This document shows positions 13,901-31,130 of a stretch of 60,000 nucleotides of DNA, piece after piece; positions within the stretch are counted from its first letter, which is position 1; every line of letters begins with the position of its first letter. A program made the translations under genes and the position numbers. Below the pieces are notes generated by a model. It had not been told where the DNA came from. It ran no database searches and saw only the letters and a program-made list of their open reading frames with translations. Where the stretch lies: the NCBI GenBank assembly GCA_964035545.1, contig OZ037767.1, forward strand, positions 3,358,680-3,418,679, in the 5' to 3' direction. The stretch comes from Bugula neritina (Eukaryota > Bryozoa > Gymnolaemata > Cheilostomatida > Bugulidae).

Positions 13901-16900
13901 AGAGTGGAAACTTCTATTGACTTGAAGTGAACTGTAAAAAAAACTCATGGGCTCTATTGCACATTTACTAGAAAATTCTTCAGCACTAGACCTTTAAGTG
14001 TTCATTGATTTTTCACTAATGCAGTTCAAGTTATAGATGAGTATGTTATAAGCTATTAGCATCTCTCAACACTTTTTTCTTCCGAGCAGCTTTGATAAAA
14101 CAAGAACCTACTGATGACCTATATTTCTAGCCGTTCACGTTAAGGTCAGTCTGCAAGTAATACAGTATCAGTGACTAGCTCTCTATTGATATAAGTCCTC
14201 AATATAGTTATTAGCTGTATTTTAATACTTATATACCTGATTAGTATTGTAAGCAGTGTGACTAAACAGTGTGTATTACATTACAACATACTTGAGATAT
14301 GCACATTGCCTGCTAGCCAGTTTTCTAGGGCACCATTCCAGACTATGAGGATAGCAGTAAAGGTGTACCTGCTCTATCAGAAATCTTATGAAATTATAAC
14401 CAAGAATAGCCATCAGATTTGAAATTGTAACACATTTTTGCCTCATGTATGATGGAGGTATTTAATATTGCGATATTTTATAAAAGGGCCAAGGGTAAAT
14501 AGATTTCTACATTTGGCTGTGAATGCAATTTTTATTTCTGGTTAATGTTTTTTATGATTTATAACTGAGCAAACAAAATAGCAATGGTTTGATGTGTAGA
14601 AGATTGAAATAAAATGTGGTATAAAATCCTTTGATATTTCGAACTTCTTTGTTTTTATTGAAATGCTTCGCTAACCACACACATTCATATGCTCCTATAG
14701 CCAGGCAAGTTACTAGAGTCATAAGAGAGCAAAGTTTACTACTTAGGTTAACTATGATTAGCTTTTACAAAAAGAGCAAACTTCTTGAATTAGATGCAGA
14801 GTGGCGTAGCTTGTGTTTAAGCTATAAAGGGAATTATCTTTTTCTAAAGGCATTCTAATCCAAATTGCAAATGACTCATCTATTCACCAAAAGTTTTGCG
14901 GAGAGATTTATAGAGCTGTAGCATGACTTTGTATCTCGCCATTTCCCACATATTACCTTCGCTTTACCTTGCAGTACAAATTGAAAACTGAAAATATTCA
15001 CTGCTGTTCACCTATGTCCTGTTAAATCTGAAGTCACAACCTTTTTACTAACTGTACTCACTGGGTAATGTACATGTACATAAAATACTGTATCTATGTC
15101 ATACAATAATCTACAATTCATATCCAATAGACACTATATTAACATTTTAGCATAATTGTACGACATGAATATTGCAGGAAAAGTGAGAGCTGGACTATAG
15201 ATCATGATTTTCATTAATCACTTGCCTTGGCTTGAGAACACATGTGTTGTTTTTCAGCATAAATAATTTAAAATTAGCATAAAAAGAAAAGTGTAATAAA
15301 ATCATCAAGTGTGCACTAAGTGAATAGTGACTTCTACATCGCTGTGCGTTCAGTGTTAGTTTGAGCTTAGCTGTTAATTTTTTGTAGTTAGGGCAGAATT
15401 TGTTTAAGATAATGATCTTTAAATATTGCCACAATCTGCTAAAGTCTAAAATCCAATTCCCTAGATTATCCCAGACTTTGATAACAGATCATTTGTAACA
15501 AAGAAACATTTTTTGTACCACAAAGAAAATAGATATGGCCAACTACACAATATTCAAATAAAGGCTGTAAAACCTTCTGTAAATCAAATTTTCACACTTG
15601 AAACAGTATAATAAAATCATGCTATTTCAACACCGGTATCCATGGCAACAGTTATTATTCTGAATTATTTTGGCTCAGTGATTTTCACAGCACTTGTGTA
15701 TAACATATTTATAAAATATCAAATCACCAGCACGTCTGCCCACCATATATTTTGATAAACAACCAACAAAACTAATTTAATGTTTTCTATTAAACTATGG
15801 CATATCAACTAGTGCTATGTTTGGACGCACAGGTGGTGGGACAATAGCTTCGTTATATGCTATTATATTAATTCCATTAGACATCTATCAAAATGACATA
15901 TGCTATCTCTCTAGTGTAAACTCTTTGTAAAGTCACACTTGATATTAAACTTATTACATATGTACAGTTTCAATCAATAATTCATTAAATACTGAATTTT
16001 TACTGCTTCACTTAGTTTTTATCATGCAGCTAAAATTAGTTTGAATAATGAAAGCTTTTCTGCACTGGTTAGCTGTCCGCCAGGGAATAGAATTGCATTA
16101 AAATTTCGATTCAGTCTGCAGGTTTGAGTGTGAACTTGTGACTATTGATGAGTCATCTGGGGTTACATAAGATTTCAATTCAGTGAACTAAATTCAATGT
16201 AACAGTGTCTGTTGCTAATTACTGTTAGATTTTAGCCTTGAATCTCTCCACCCTAAATCCAGAATATATCAACAACCTGAAGATTATTTGCTGAACTATT
16301 ACTAATCTATATTGCAAATTATTGCAATACTTTAGCTGCTGTTCTTGAACTTAGTAAATGTGATTTAGGTGGTTACAAAATCTACCCCCTCATATTATGA
16401 GAGAGTTTACACAACTCTAGCTACCCTACTCATGAATCACTGACTAACCAATATTACTAATAATTATGACTACTGTATCATAACTATTTGATGATTCCTA
16501 AATGCCATGTTTTGTTGCTTAGTAACAACCTGAGCATCCTCTTTGTTCTTGAAGGCAATATTGTGTAGCCTGAGCTTCATGGATTCTTACTTACTAGTCT
16601 TTAATAACTCACCTAACTGGCCTGCGGAGATTGAATACTAGCCATTCTAAGGCTGTGAGATTGCAAATTAAAAATGTTCCTCTAGCACTAAAGTTTTACA
16701 CTCTTAGCGCATAATCTACATATTTATTACTCACGTTTATTGTTGTCCTGCGTCTCCAGCAGCTTGTTCTTTTCCTCCGCTACAAAAGACAGTCATGGAT
16801 TAGCATAACGTTAAGTCAATTTTCAGACTAATTACTGGCAAATGTATTCAACTTATGAGTGGCAATTCAATAGCCGATTGTCGCACAGGAAGTTGAGTTG

Positions 16901-19900
16901 GTGCTGCAGAGGAAGAGCACAAACCTGACCACCAGCCCGTTGTTTACTAAATCACAAAAAATTTAGCCAAAAATGATATCAAGAAAGTATGTAATCAAAA
17001 AAAAGCTTCACTCTTTTATTTGTTGGTAATTTACAACTGAATAGCGCAAGTAACGCAACTTTAAAATTTTATTTTGAAGCTCATCAAGTAAGCCAATTTT
17101 CTAAAGAATTGTCCGAGACGAAAGTTTGGTATTGTTGGATTTGGTACCGGGACACTTGGACTTGCCAGTGTTGCACACGCTACCACAAGCTGCGCTACTA
17201 GCATACATATTAAGTGGTTCTTTTCATTGTCAAACCAAATTTTGGCGGCAAAAGATTTTGTGTTTTTGTTTGTTTAGTTCTTAATAGACTGTACACCCTT
17301 CATATTATGCTAATGCAAACATTTCCAACAAGATAATGTCTTCGCCTTCACCAATCAATGATCAATAACAAGATGTTCTTTAGTCCCAGCCTTGCATATA
17401 CAGATATTAGATGCAACTACTTACAATTATTAGCCCTAGTACCACAAGCATTACTGAACATGATGCAGAATAATGCAGCTGAAACAAATTATCTTAACCT
17501 TGTTATTTAAATTGTGTTCATAATTTGCGACTGCAGCAGTTATAAAAAACTGTATACTTGCAGTTAAAGGCTACCACTCCCACCATATTGCATCTTTTCC
17601 CACAATTTCTAAACTGAATATTCAGCAGTTTTAAAAATGTCATGACATTTTGCAACTATAATTCCGTGAGCTAAAATATGATGAAAGCATTCAATGTGTT
17701 ATGATAACTACATATGACAGTATAGTTTCATCATCATAATCATGTAAACACACGGTAATCATGTATGTCACAACATTATGAATGATGTGCGGATATTTTG
17801 TGTAGTTTTAACACCCACGTGATAATACAGCAATAATATTATATGCATTGCAAATACTAAAATATTCAGTTTGATATTCTGCAGATGAGATGGTTTGTTG
17901 ACTTCCAACAGTAATGGCTGACAAGTGACTTATTGTCTCATTGATTAGTTTGTGATGAACTATGAAGATCCCAATTTCTTAAGCCAGCCATTAGAACTAA
18001 TGCATTCGTGTGGTAATGGCTTCTTGGTTCATCGAAAATTAATCAACGCTATTGTAAGATCCTCAATGGATGGCTATTGAGGGAATTATTTGATACAAAT
18101 TCATAACTATGCCAGCGGGAAAGAATGGATTGTAGTTAATTGCTTACAGATATAGCAAATGTAACAATACTAATTTTATCCTGAGTACATCCACAACATA
18201 GAAATAAGTGGCCATACTTAACACACACTCAATGGCAGAAATGACTTGCAGGTGAAATTTTGTTGTAGAAGACACACAGGGTGAAATTGTGTGCAGTTTG
18301 TGTAACCAAAAGTACTACATTTATAAGCAGAAATTGAAGCTGGAAGACAGAAACAATGGAAGTGTAAAATATATATGTTGGTGTGAATTAGCCATACCTC
18401 TCATCAATTAGCATGGGTTCTAAATGAAAAGTCAGATTTGCGTTAACATACTGTTTATATGTAATGCCAAAAGGTTTGCCTTCCCTACGTGGGTCTAGTT
18501 ATCAGGTATATCTTTGTCTCACTTTATTATTATGATCCATACTTCATTAACTTTTAACAAAATATATCAATATTACAGAGCAGATGTTATCTGCCTTCAA
18601 CATTGAAGATGTTCGACCCCTCTCAACTATAATGTTTGCTGAGCAAACGGCATGAAGTGCTGACGTACTGCAGTCAGTTGGCAAGGCAGCTACTTAGAGG
18701 GCCATGTACTAGGTGTGGCAGGGCGGAGTTAGGTGCAGTTATGGAGGCTGTGTTTTAGGTGAGAAATGTAGCCATATAAATTATGTTCTCAAAAGAATTT
18801 TAACCTATGCCCCAAACCAAAATTTATTAAAAAAGTTAAAGAACTTAGACAATTGGAATTTTTCTGCTATGCATCAAAATGAGAACTAAAGTTATTGCTA
18901 TCAGTTGCACATGGCTAGGTAATTGATACACGAATACCCACCATAAAGATTAGGGCCAGAATTCTCAGTTACATAAAAAGCGTTTGAAGTTAATAAAGAC
19001 TAGGCGCAGCCTAGCGGAGGTCAGTAGAATGTGGATGCAAAATTTAGGTCACTGTGCTCAGCACTTGACTACATGTAGCCTCGGCTGTTATTGATTAAAA
19101 TATAAAAAACTGAAGCTAACTGAAATCCCAAGTGGCCGCCGTTATAAACCTTTTCAATGCGAGAGTACGCTATTGGGCTTTGGCTACGACCTAAACTTTC
19201 ATAAAATACAGCCAACTAAGGTTAATTAAGCTTATGATGCGATATACAAAAGTATTAAAATTTAAATTCAATCAATACTTGAGCGAGTTTAAATCTATAC
19301 TAGATACTATGTTGGTAATTATACTGTTCTATCGCTATGATCTAATGTCGAACACGACTAGAAGATGCGTGGACTTTAGACCACCACTACGCTAGTACCT
19401 TGGAGCCTTGCATCTGTCACGGCTTTATGGCTAGTGTTAGATATTGTCAACCATTTCCTAGCCCAATAATAGTAATTAGGAAAAGTTTGTTTGGCTTTGC
19501 TAAATAGCTGATTCTTGATAATTACCTCAAATCATAACTGAGCACAAAGACTGGACAATACCTTTTGTCTATGCATACTAGAACTATTCTGGTGGCCAAG
19601 TTTGTTTGTTTAGTTTTTGAGTTTAACAAGTCTGAAAATCAAAATATCATTAATTTTAAATGAGCTGTTTGCATGACAGTTAAATGGTTGACTGCATTCA
19701 ACAAGGAGAGGCTTTTCATAAACAGTGGGAATTCAAAATCAAATTTTAGATCTAAAAATAATCTGCCTTAGAGCGAAACCTGCCAATGAAAAAACATGTT
19801 GGTGCCATGAGTAATATTATTAAAAACACAAATATAGTTAACCAAATTACTGGATTCATATTCTAGATACAGAGTTATATTCAGTAAATAAACCTATTGG

Positions 19901-21651
19901 TCTATATAATACAGTCATAGCCAATAGCCTGCATTATAAAGAAATGTTACATGTGGAGGTACTTTCGTAACTGTAAATGTTTCTGACAAATACCGGAAAT
20001 TGCAAAATTACGATGAGCTTAGTAATAATTACTACAGGTTACTATAACTTGCATAGCACACAGCTGTTAGTTTCTTCAGCCTTGAGCCATTATATTTATT
20101 GCCTCAATTATTGCTAGTTATCCAAACAAATATCTATCTTTATTGGGTTCTGCAGGGCTGATCCTACCAGATAGCTATCAAAATTGGTGAACCATAAATT
20201 ATGTTTTAGATTGAATCAAAAATACTTAGCATTATTCAGACAAAGGGCTTTGGTTTATGGCCTCCTATACTCATATACTAAATTACTACATGGAAACATC
20301 TTATGCTGTTATGTAAGAATTGCAAGGTAAACATAGGCTTGTGCATTTAGTGAATTCGGACAACCAGTTTGATAAAGGTTTGCCTAAGTGGACAGCTTTG
20401 CACTACCAATGAAGCAACTAAAAATTACTAGAACATAACTTTTTGTTGCAGAACAAAAGACTGATTGGGCTACTTTGAAAAAAATTATGATCAATAACTA
20501 AATGACAATCAACTTATTAAATGCGCATGTCATGCTTGAATGCTTTTCAGTTTAGGCAAAAGTTGGTTAATAACTTTGCAGCAAAACAAAACTCTGATCT
20601 TGAAAGATTTCAAGTGGTAAGATACCATAAGTGCCATTACTGAGACAGAACAAGTGAAATGCACTTATACAATGCCATGCTTTGCATAATCTGAACACAA
20701 ATAGCTTACCAGTAGCATCTATTTCTTCACTAGCTCCTTTCTCTGGGTCTGCCCTGTAAAAAGAACACTAGTGAAACATCTTAAGGCATGAACAGTTAGC
20801 TAGCAGCTGTATTGGCTATAAATCTAGATCTGCACCATTGCAACTGTGTCATATGTTAATGTCATTGGATACTAAATCATGTTACTCTTTGACAGGTGTC
20901 TTACACTGAGCTAATGTAATTTCCTTGTGATGATAACACAACAATTCACACCTGCAACCAAATATCAGCAATCTGATATAAAATCTAAGACATCAAATAC
21001 TTCTGGGGTCAAATGATCCACCAACATAATTACATATCAGGCACAAACTTTGCCCCTGTTTGGCTGATATGTTATAAAATTATCAGAACTAATGAGTCAC
21101 CATTATTTATCTAAATTGCTGATAATTAAATTGCAAATATATCTAGAATAAAATATAATTTCAAAATTTTACTTCAGTTTGAACTGTTAGCTCATAAACT
21201 ATACGACTTCTATGTAATAGAGTGAGAAGTCAAATAAAGGGAAACTGTATCGAGGAAGGGACTATAACGAGTATAAGTTGCTGACTGCCTTGTCAGCATG
21301 ACTCATTATCTAACTCCAGCTAGGAAGTGACTTGAAACACTAACATCCATTAGGCTAAAGTGCCACAAAACCAAACATTTTATTGATTAAATGTCTTCGG
21401 AAGAATCCCATAAGGCAACGGAGATAGTAAGTTTAGCTTTTTAACATCTTTTTGTCAGCTGCAGGTATGAGAAGTTGTGGTCTAACATTAGGCACAGCCC
21501 TCCAGGGCAATACACCAGTTATGACCTATAGCTGCAAGCTAAGATTGCTCCTCAGGCATACAAGCAGTACCATCCTAACTGACTAGAAGGCAGGTTACTT
21601 ACTGTTCAGGTGAAGTTTCCTGAGTCGCTCCCTTAGATACCTCTGCAAACT
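10952..21651 (-). CDS. Dispersed micro-exons encoding the IgSF-A cytoplasmic tail
   Basis: Five exons of 49, 44, 45, 23 and 33 coding bases are separated by introns of about 0.7-5 kb. They read KFAEVSKGATQETSPE, QADPEKGASEEIDAT, AEEKNKLLETQDNNK, PSDEPEPS and VTEESEKTPS then stop. Each was found as an acceptor-ORF-donor block and the phases (1, 2, 1, 1, 0) match in sequence, which is hard to obtain by chance. The peptide is Glu/Ser/Thr-rich. Small exons of mixed phase suggest possible alternative tails: the 45-nt exon can be skipped without a frameshift. Further alternative exons in these introns cannot be excluded. Confidence 0.72.
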
Positions 21652-24600
21652 CTACAAACAAATCTTTACATTAGTACTGTGAATATTAACCTTGTAATCT
21701 TTAAGTTTTACAAGTTGCAACATGTTTACCTTGTGATAAAATACTGATTAGCATTAACATTAACATCTGGTGCTAACAGTTCGATATGCCAACTCATCTA
21801 AGGTATAGCTGGCTTCTATGGGAACATTTGATTGATGTTACAATGTACAGCTCACACATGCCGTTACATTGAGACAGGAAATGATTGGGATCTAGTAAAC
21901 ACTTTAACTTCGAAGTGTTAAAAGTTTTAGCAGTCAACTATACAACTTTCACAATTTGGATTTACAGTTACATCCTTGTTACATAATTTGGCGAATCACA
22001 GTGTATACATATGCAATGGGAAGAAGTTATTCCAAACTTCCTTTTACAGTTGACTCATTAAATTGGGTTATGACTTACTGCTCCGCCTTTTCCTCACAAC
22101 AATGATGACGACGATGACTATGAGGATGAGTATAGTGACTACCACCACGATTATGACAATGGTGGTAGTGGATCCTGCTTGCTTAGTATTCCCAGTATCA
22201 GCCTTGTCGACTACATCTTTCTCTGTTGTGGGTTTAGGTTTTGGTTCCATTGGCGATGGTGGTTTGGTCGGAGTAGTAGTTTGTACATCCCATGTGATGT
22301 TGTAGCCCACCATTACAGCTAAAATTACATGCAGTGCAGTAGTTATGAATAGACCTATAATAATGACAGTTTTCTTATTGATTTTATAACGCTTAGTTAA
22401 TTCAGAATTGCACCAGTGTGCTAGTTGAAGCCTAAAAGGGGCAAGTAGGGTAAGTAAACTGAGCTGTCCTTTGGAATGGAAATAGTTAGATATATTTAAT
22501 GACTCCAACAAAAAACATAAAAGCAGCAGACACATACAGTATTGATGATAATTGAAAAATACCTGCACACGCTTTAAAATATTATCCGTATACTTACTGC
22601 CAAGTTTGCTATCTGATGTGCTGACTGTGCATTCGTACAGCTCACTCATAGTTTCATTGACATCTGTCCCAGAAACTTTTAAAATTGGTTCAGTAGAGAC
22701 GACAGTACCATTGTTCATCCATGAGTACATAATTGTCACACCATCTGGTAAGTTTCCACCAGTTGTACAGTCAAGTGCTTCAGTTCTCGTTGGATTTACA
22801 GACATATGGGACAGTTCTGGTTTATTAGATTCCAGATCTAAAAAACGCAACTTTTTATAATGCATGGCACTACAAAAATCATGTAACAAACAATTAAACA
22901 CTCAAAATTTTTCAAGAATTTGAATAGAACAAACTATAACAAAAGTCAAACTAAAAAACAGCTATTACTTCAATAGGCAATACTAGTGACTACTTTTGAT
23001 TAACTTTACGTTTATCTGCTGCATAATAGGGTGACTCTAAAGTAGGGTAAACAAGCTAAAGAAGACAGACTCCGATGGTATTGGTTTTTCTCTATTGCAA
23101 TTGAATAGCTTAGTAAAAGCCTATTGTCAATCTTCATGTCGAAAAGGCTCTAGTTACCACAGTCAAAGCTAATTTTCCTCAATTTAAGTACTAGTTATCA
23201 TGGCACTAGAACTGCAAAAGTCAGATAAGTTAAGAAGTGAAGACAGTCTGCTTACAGAATACAGTGATTTGCTTCTCCTGGGAGGTCAGGCTGCTCTGTC
23301 CACCATTATAGTTGGCATGGGTTTCATCAACACATTTGAAAACACTTCCATCATCAGCTGGACCAACTTTATAGGATGGTTCTCCTTGTAGTGCTATTCC
23401 ATTTTTCTCTAAAACATTTCAGCCAACTTCACATTACACTTATCTCCATTTAGCAATTACTTTTCAATATGATGCTGATAAACAAAGGTCAAAAACAAAA
23501 TAACTTGTAACTCTATAATTCAATTTAAAATCTTTTAATGTTGCCACCTATTTTGAACCAGGAAGAAGTAAAAACAGCAGCATGTGCTGTTTATTCAGCA
23601 TGGTAGTGCACAAAACCCAACGCATTTTAAACCAAGATAATAAACTCAAACTCAACGAATTTGATTGCCTATATTAGAAGACTCTTAATTTCTCACCATA
23701 AGAAAAAGTAGAAGCTGGAGAACCACCTTGAGATTGACAGACAACTCCCAGCGTGTCACCACTGTACATCATCATATCTGGAGTTATGGTCATATCAAGT
23801 TGTGTTGGTGCAACTAGAATATATATAATTTATACAATGATAGACAAAATTGACTTTTCTAGCCTGTCTTGAACTCACTATTTGCATTTTCATCTTTTCC
23901 ACCACTTAAACAGTTTAGCTTAAAGACAACACATTGGAGCATGGAAGTGATGCACAATTTCTGTGATTCTTACCCTTCAATTGATCCACTTCTAGTTTAG
24001 AGCCTGTTTCAAATGAATTGGCACTGGTGACCCAAAAACAGGTATACTCCCCCACTTCTGTCAGCGTTGACTTGAGTACGATAGTTGCCGTCAGCGAGGC
24101 GCCAAGGTTACTGTAGGCAGCTTCACAATCTTCAGTTGAAACTACATCTGCATCTGCTGTGTTAACAGTTGTCAACCCTGCTGCCTTGCCAACCAAACAG
24201 CCTTTTACATCAGTAGCAGGATCACCAACTTTTATGTAACCAAAGCCAGTGAGCGAACTATACTCATCTTGTTGCAGAGTAAACGTACAACTGAAGATTC
24301 CCTCTTCATTTTCATAAAAGCTTGGGAAGTTACTCGAGCTGTATATCCCTCCATCTGAAATAAATCCAAATTGCTTTCTAATAAATGCACCATTTATTTC
24401 CTGTGCTTACCTAATATATAGTTATGGGATTAGAAACACTGTAGATAATATATTTTATCTACTTTCTCAGGGAAGCTGTTAATAATTTGTTGCTAATCAC
24501 CTAGTCGCATGCAATAGTTTCTGAAAATTAAACAGTTATACATTTTTAGCTTTCACAACAGTAATCACATTGTTACCACCTGCTTTCAATAGTAAAGTTA

Positions 24601-24941
24601 AACACATATTTAAAATTAAATTAAAATATCTTCAGAGTATGAGTTAATAACTGTAAGTATAAGTAATAGCTAGCTTGATCTCTGCATTTAGTCTTATATG
24701 ATGATACTTATATGACAAATAAATTATGGAACAAAACTTACTCAATTTCTATTTGAAAGTGGGTTATTAATATAAACATGAATACCAATATGAATATGGT
24801 TTGTCACTTTGTGCATGTTGATATTTACATTGCTTGTGATTATATAAAATAATACAGGTGAACTGTTAACATATTAGACTTACCTTGAGCGAATACTTGA
24901 AGAACAGTCAAAGATAAAACTATCCAAGTGAAAGCAGACAT
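10952..24941 (-). CDS. Immunoglobulin-superfamily single-pass membrane receptor, IgSF-A (complete, 11 coding exons)
   Basis: Exons: 24941-24884, 24354-23974, 23813-23697, 23408-23256, 22837-22598, 22318-22079, 21651-21603, 20753-20710, 16779-16735, 11685-11663 and 10984-10952. Every junction is GT-AG and the total of 1383 nt gives 460 aa. The start MSAFTWIVLSLTVLQVFAQ is a signal peptide. Ig-like domain 1 (about 20-146) has C42/C125 with LTEVGEYTCFW, plus an extra pair C72/C96. Domain 2 (147-236) has C172/C211 with DDGSVFKC. Domain 3 (237-316) has C260, W276 and C306. A Pro/Thr-rich stalk (about 326-369) leads to a helix at 370-391, stopped by RKRR. The tail is acidic and lacks tyrosine, so it has no ITIM or ITAM. 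The likely role is adhesion or recognition at the cell surface; the ligand is unknown. Exons 2-6 are all phase 1-1. Confidence 0.88.
11126..11322. mobile_element. 197-bp MITE with mariner-like terminal inverted repeats
   Basis: The termini 11126-11148 and 11300-11322 are 23-bp inverted repeats with one mismatch, beginning CAGTG and containing CCTCCATATCTCACT. CAGT ends are typical of Tc1/mariner-derived elements, which target TA. The left flank is TA; the right flank is not an intact TA, so the target duplication is unclear or mutated. There is no transposase. It sits in the last intron of IgSF-A. Confidence 0.7.
11686..20709 (-). other. Long introns of the IgSF-A tail region
   Basis: Apart from the 45-nt exon at 16735-16779, I see no exon, RNA gene or repeat with support here. 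Open frames at 12528-12710 (minus), 13007-13435 (plus), 14631-14858 (plus) and 15195-15434 (minus) lack splice sites in register and protein-like composition. Confidence 0.45.
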
Positions 24942-25110
24942 AGTTGAAACTTGTTGGAAACTGATGTATAACCTCAGTGGAAATTACAGACACTAAAGCA
25001 ACACTGGATTCCTTGGAGTTAATAATATTGTGTTCTGTGTATTTTGATTCTATAATGCGCACTGCAATCAATAAAATACTGCTGCAAGCTGATTGGCTAA
25101 GTTTAAATGT
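24942..25110 (-). promoter_or_regulatory. Conserved proximal promoter of IgSF-A with a CCAAT box
   Basis: This stretch is strongly conserved with the flank of IgSF-B. It holds a CCAAT box (minus strand, 25096-25092, in AGCCAATCAG) about 150 bp before the start codon, and a TATTTTAT sequence just downstream that could act as a weak TATA element. The transcription start is not visible. Confidence 0.4.
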
Positions 25111-25683
25111 ACCAGGTTGGGTGCCTCGCTATAGACAAGGAAATGCAACTCCAGTAATCACGTGATAAGTGCAAACATGCACAAAACTGCATCTGTACTT
25201 TCTGATGGAGTTATTTAGTTGATGTGGTTCAAACATATTTTGTTAAAGAGCTCACTTAATTCTAATTGAATTTTGCTTTGTGCAGACAAATGACATATAC
25301 TTTATGTGATATAAAAAAGAACAAATATTTTTCCTTTAAAAATTACTATGGATTTGAAACGTTTACATATTGATATATTTTTGCTTAACAAAACCATATC
25401 TGCAGTTAGCACTTTTGTTTCAATGTTAATTTTTTAAAAGATTTGGTCAATCATTATGGCAAAATTTTAAAATTCCAAAGGTACTACACTCCATGCTGTT
25501 ACTTTAGCATTTCATATTTGGCAAGGGCTTTAAGCTTTGTACAGCTAAGCAGAATTAAATGTCTAGCTATTAAACAAAATAATTTAGTGAATTCATTTTC
25601 TTGATACCTAATAAAGAAAAAAATTAATACTAGATTCAATAATAGCGACAAGATTATTAAGAGTTGGATCTATTTTCAGAGTA

Positions 25684-25899
25684 AAAAAAACTCACGCAAG
25701 TTTATAGTCACTATCCCTGTGAGAAACCCCTGATAGAAAGGGTTTTTGTTAAAGCGGGCTAAGGACTTATTTAAATGAGGCACAGGAGCAATTATGACTG
25801 GATGCTCTTCCTAACATCACCAATGGTCTTTGTCAGGGCTCGAACCCATGAGCTTCGTGTTTACTAGGCAAACGCTCTAACCCCTAGACCACTGCTGCT
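25684..25899 (-). mobile_element. tRNA-derived SINE, copy 1
   Basis: The minus strand has a tRNA-like head with an A-box region (GTGGTCTAGGGGTTAGAGCG) and a B box (GGGTTCGAGCCC, at 25847-25836). A body of about 140 bp and a T-rich end follow. It is flanked by a 14-bp direct repeat, CTATTTTCAGAGTA, at 25670-25683 and 25900-25913, which is a clear target-site duplication. It is homologous to the copy at 53321-53543. The IgSF-B flank near 37228 reads through to GTAGACAACTCTAAAATA with no insert. Confidence 0.92.
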
Positions 25900-26277
25900 C
25901 TATTTTCAGAGTAGACAACTCTAAAATAAACTCATAACATTTTCCAAAAACAGTTAAAGTTCTAAATGCATTTTATATCACTTACAGCAAATAAGATATG
26001 GCATGTAAAATTTTCTCAAGCTAAGCTAAACTATTCTATTTAAATACTTCATTACAAAAACTGATTCTATGAAAACATTAAGGCTTTTATTAATCTTACC
26101 ATAAATCTAATATTGCCTGTGGCCTTGGAGTTAAGTGTAAACTTATTACTTCTTTGCACTGATGTATAATTATTTTTTAGTTTTAGGAAAGGATTGCATA
26201 CTTTACTTAAGTTGATTACATAATTATATGTCACATGTCGTACTTCCTACGCAAAAGAAAACAAAGTTATATACACC

Positions 26278-30444
<4,167 letters not shown>

Positions 30445-31130
30445 CGTGATATTATATTTATATATAATTCTTTGTTAGATATTGTTACTTTTCACCTCTC
30501 TAAATAATGAATATAGTCTTACTTGAAGAAAGTAGTTGTTATGTATTGTGTGACACCTGAACCTTTAATCATGAGAAGATAACTATTAAAGGTTGACACT
30601 CTTTCAATGAGTGCAGTAGTTATTAAGTTAATGTAGGTTGTAACTAAAAAACCTGCATTTTAGAGAGAAATTCTAAACACAAACTGTGTGGGAAGACAAA
30701 CCAGGGTGGGAGTTGTCTGCTACACAGAAATGTCACATGATTACAGAAAGTTGAGGTACCATGCACTTTCACAAAACAAAAATCTGAAAAATGAAATTAA
30801 TGAATTGATTACCTCCTGCAGAAATTCTTATGCAATGATCAGTCTGAAACTCATACAAAACGATTGCGTTTTGCAGTCTGTGTAAACTTTTAGTGAGCAA
30901 TCTTTGCAGAGATTTGCTCGGCCATGCATGTGGCAGGCTCCTAGGTGAAATTACATATGAAGCAAGATGTTATGTCTTAAATTTTGCATTTCATATGCAC
31001 TTTTCAATTATCCGTAATTAATTCAATAACTTTATTCAATCTTAATAAGCTTTTTGCTCAAAAATCACATTTAATACAATCAAGCAATCACACGAAAACA
31101 GTCATAGTATGAGAAGCATCAAGCTATGAT

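Noticed and set aside
22063-22860. Plus-strand frames opposite IgSF-A exons 5 and 6
   Set aside because: Shadows of the spliced minus-strand Ig and membrane exons.
22068-22901. Unspliced 277-aa minus-strand frame
   Set aside because: It reads through an intron (22319-22597). Splice sites on both sides and the paralogue show two exons instead.
23200-23391. Plus-strand frame (MALELQKSDKLRSE...), nearly identical to one at 33935-34126
   Set aside because: It is conserved only because it is antisense to Ig exon 4 in both duplicates. The minus-strand exon has matching splice sites and Ig cysteines.
30688-30885. Plus-strand 65-aa frame
   Set aside because: Lies in duplicated upstream flank; the paralogous sequence near 37830-38020 is not open in this frame and there is no splice support.
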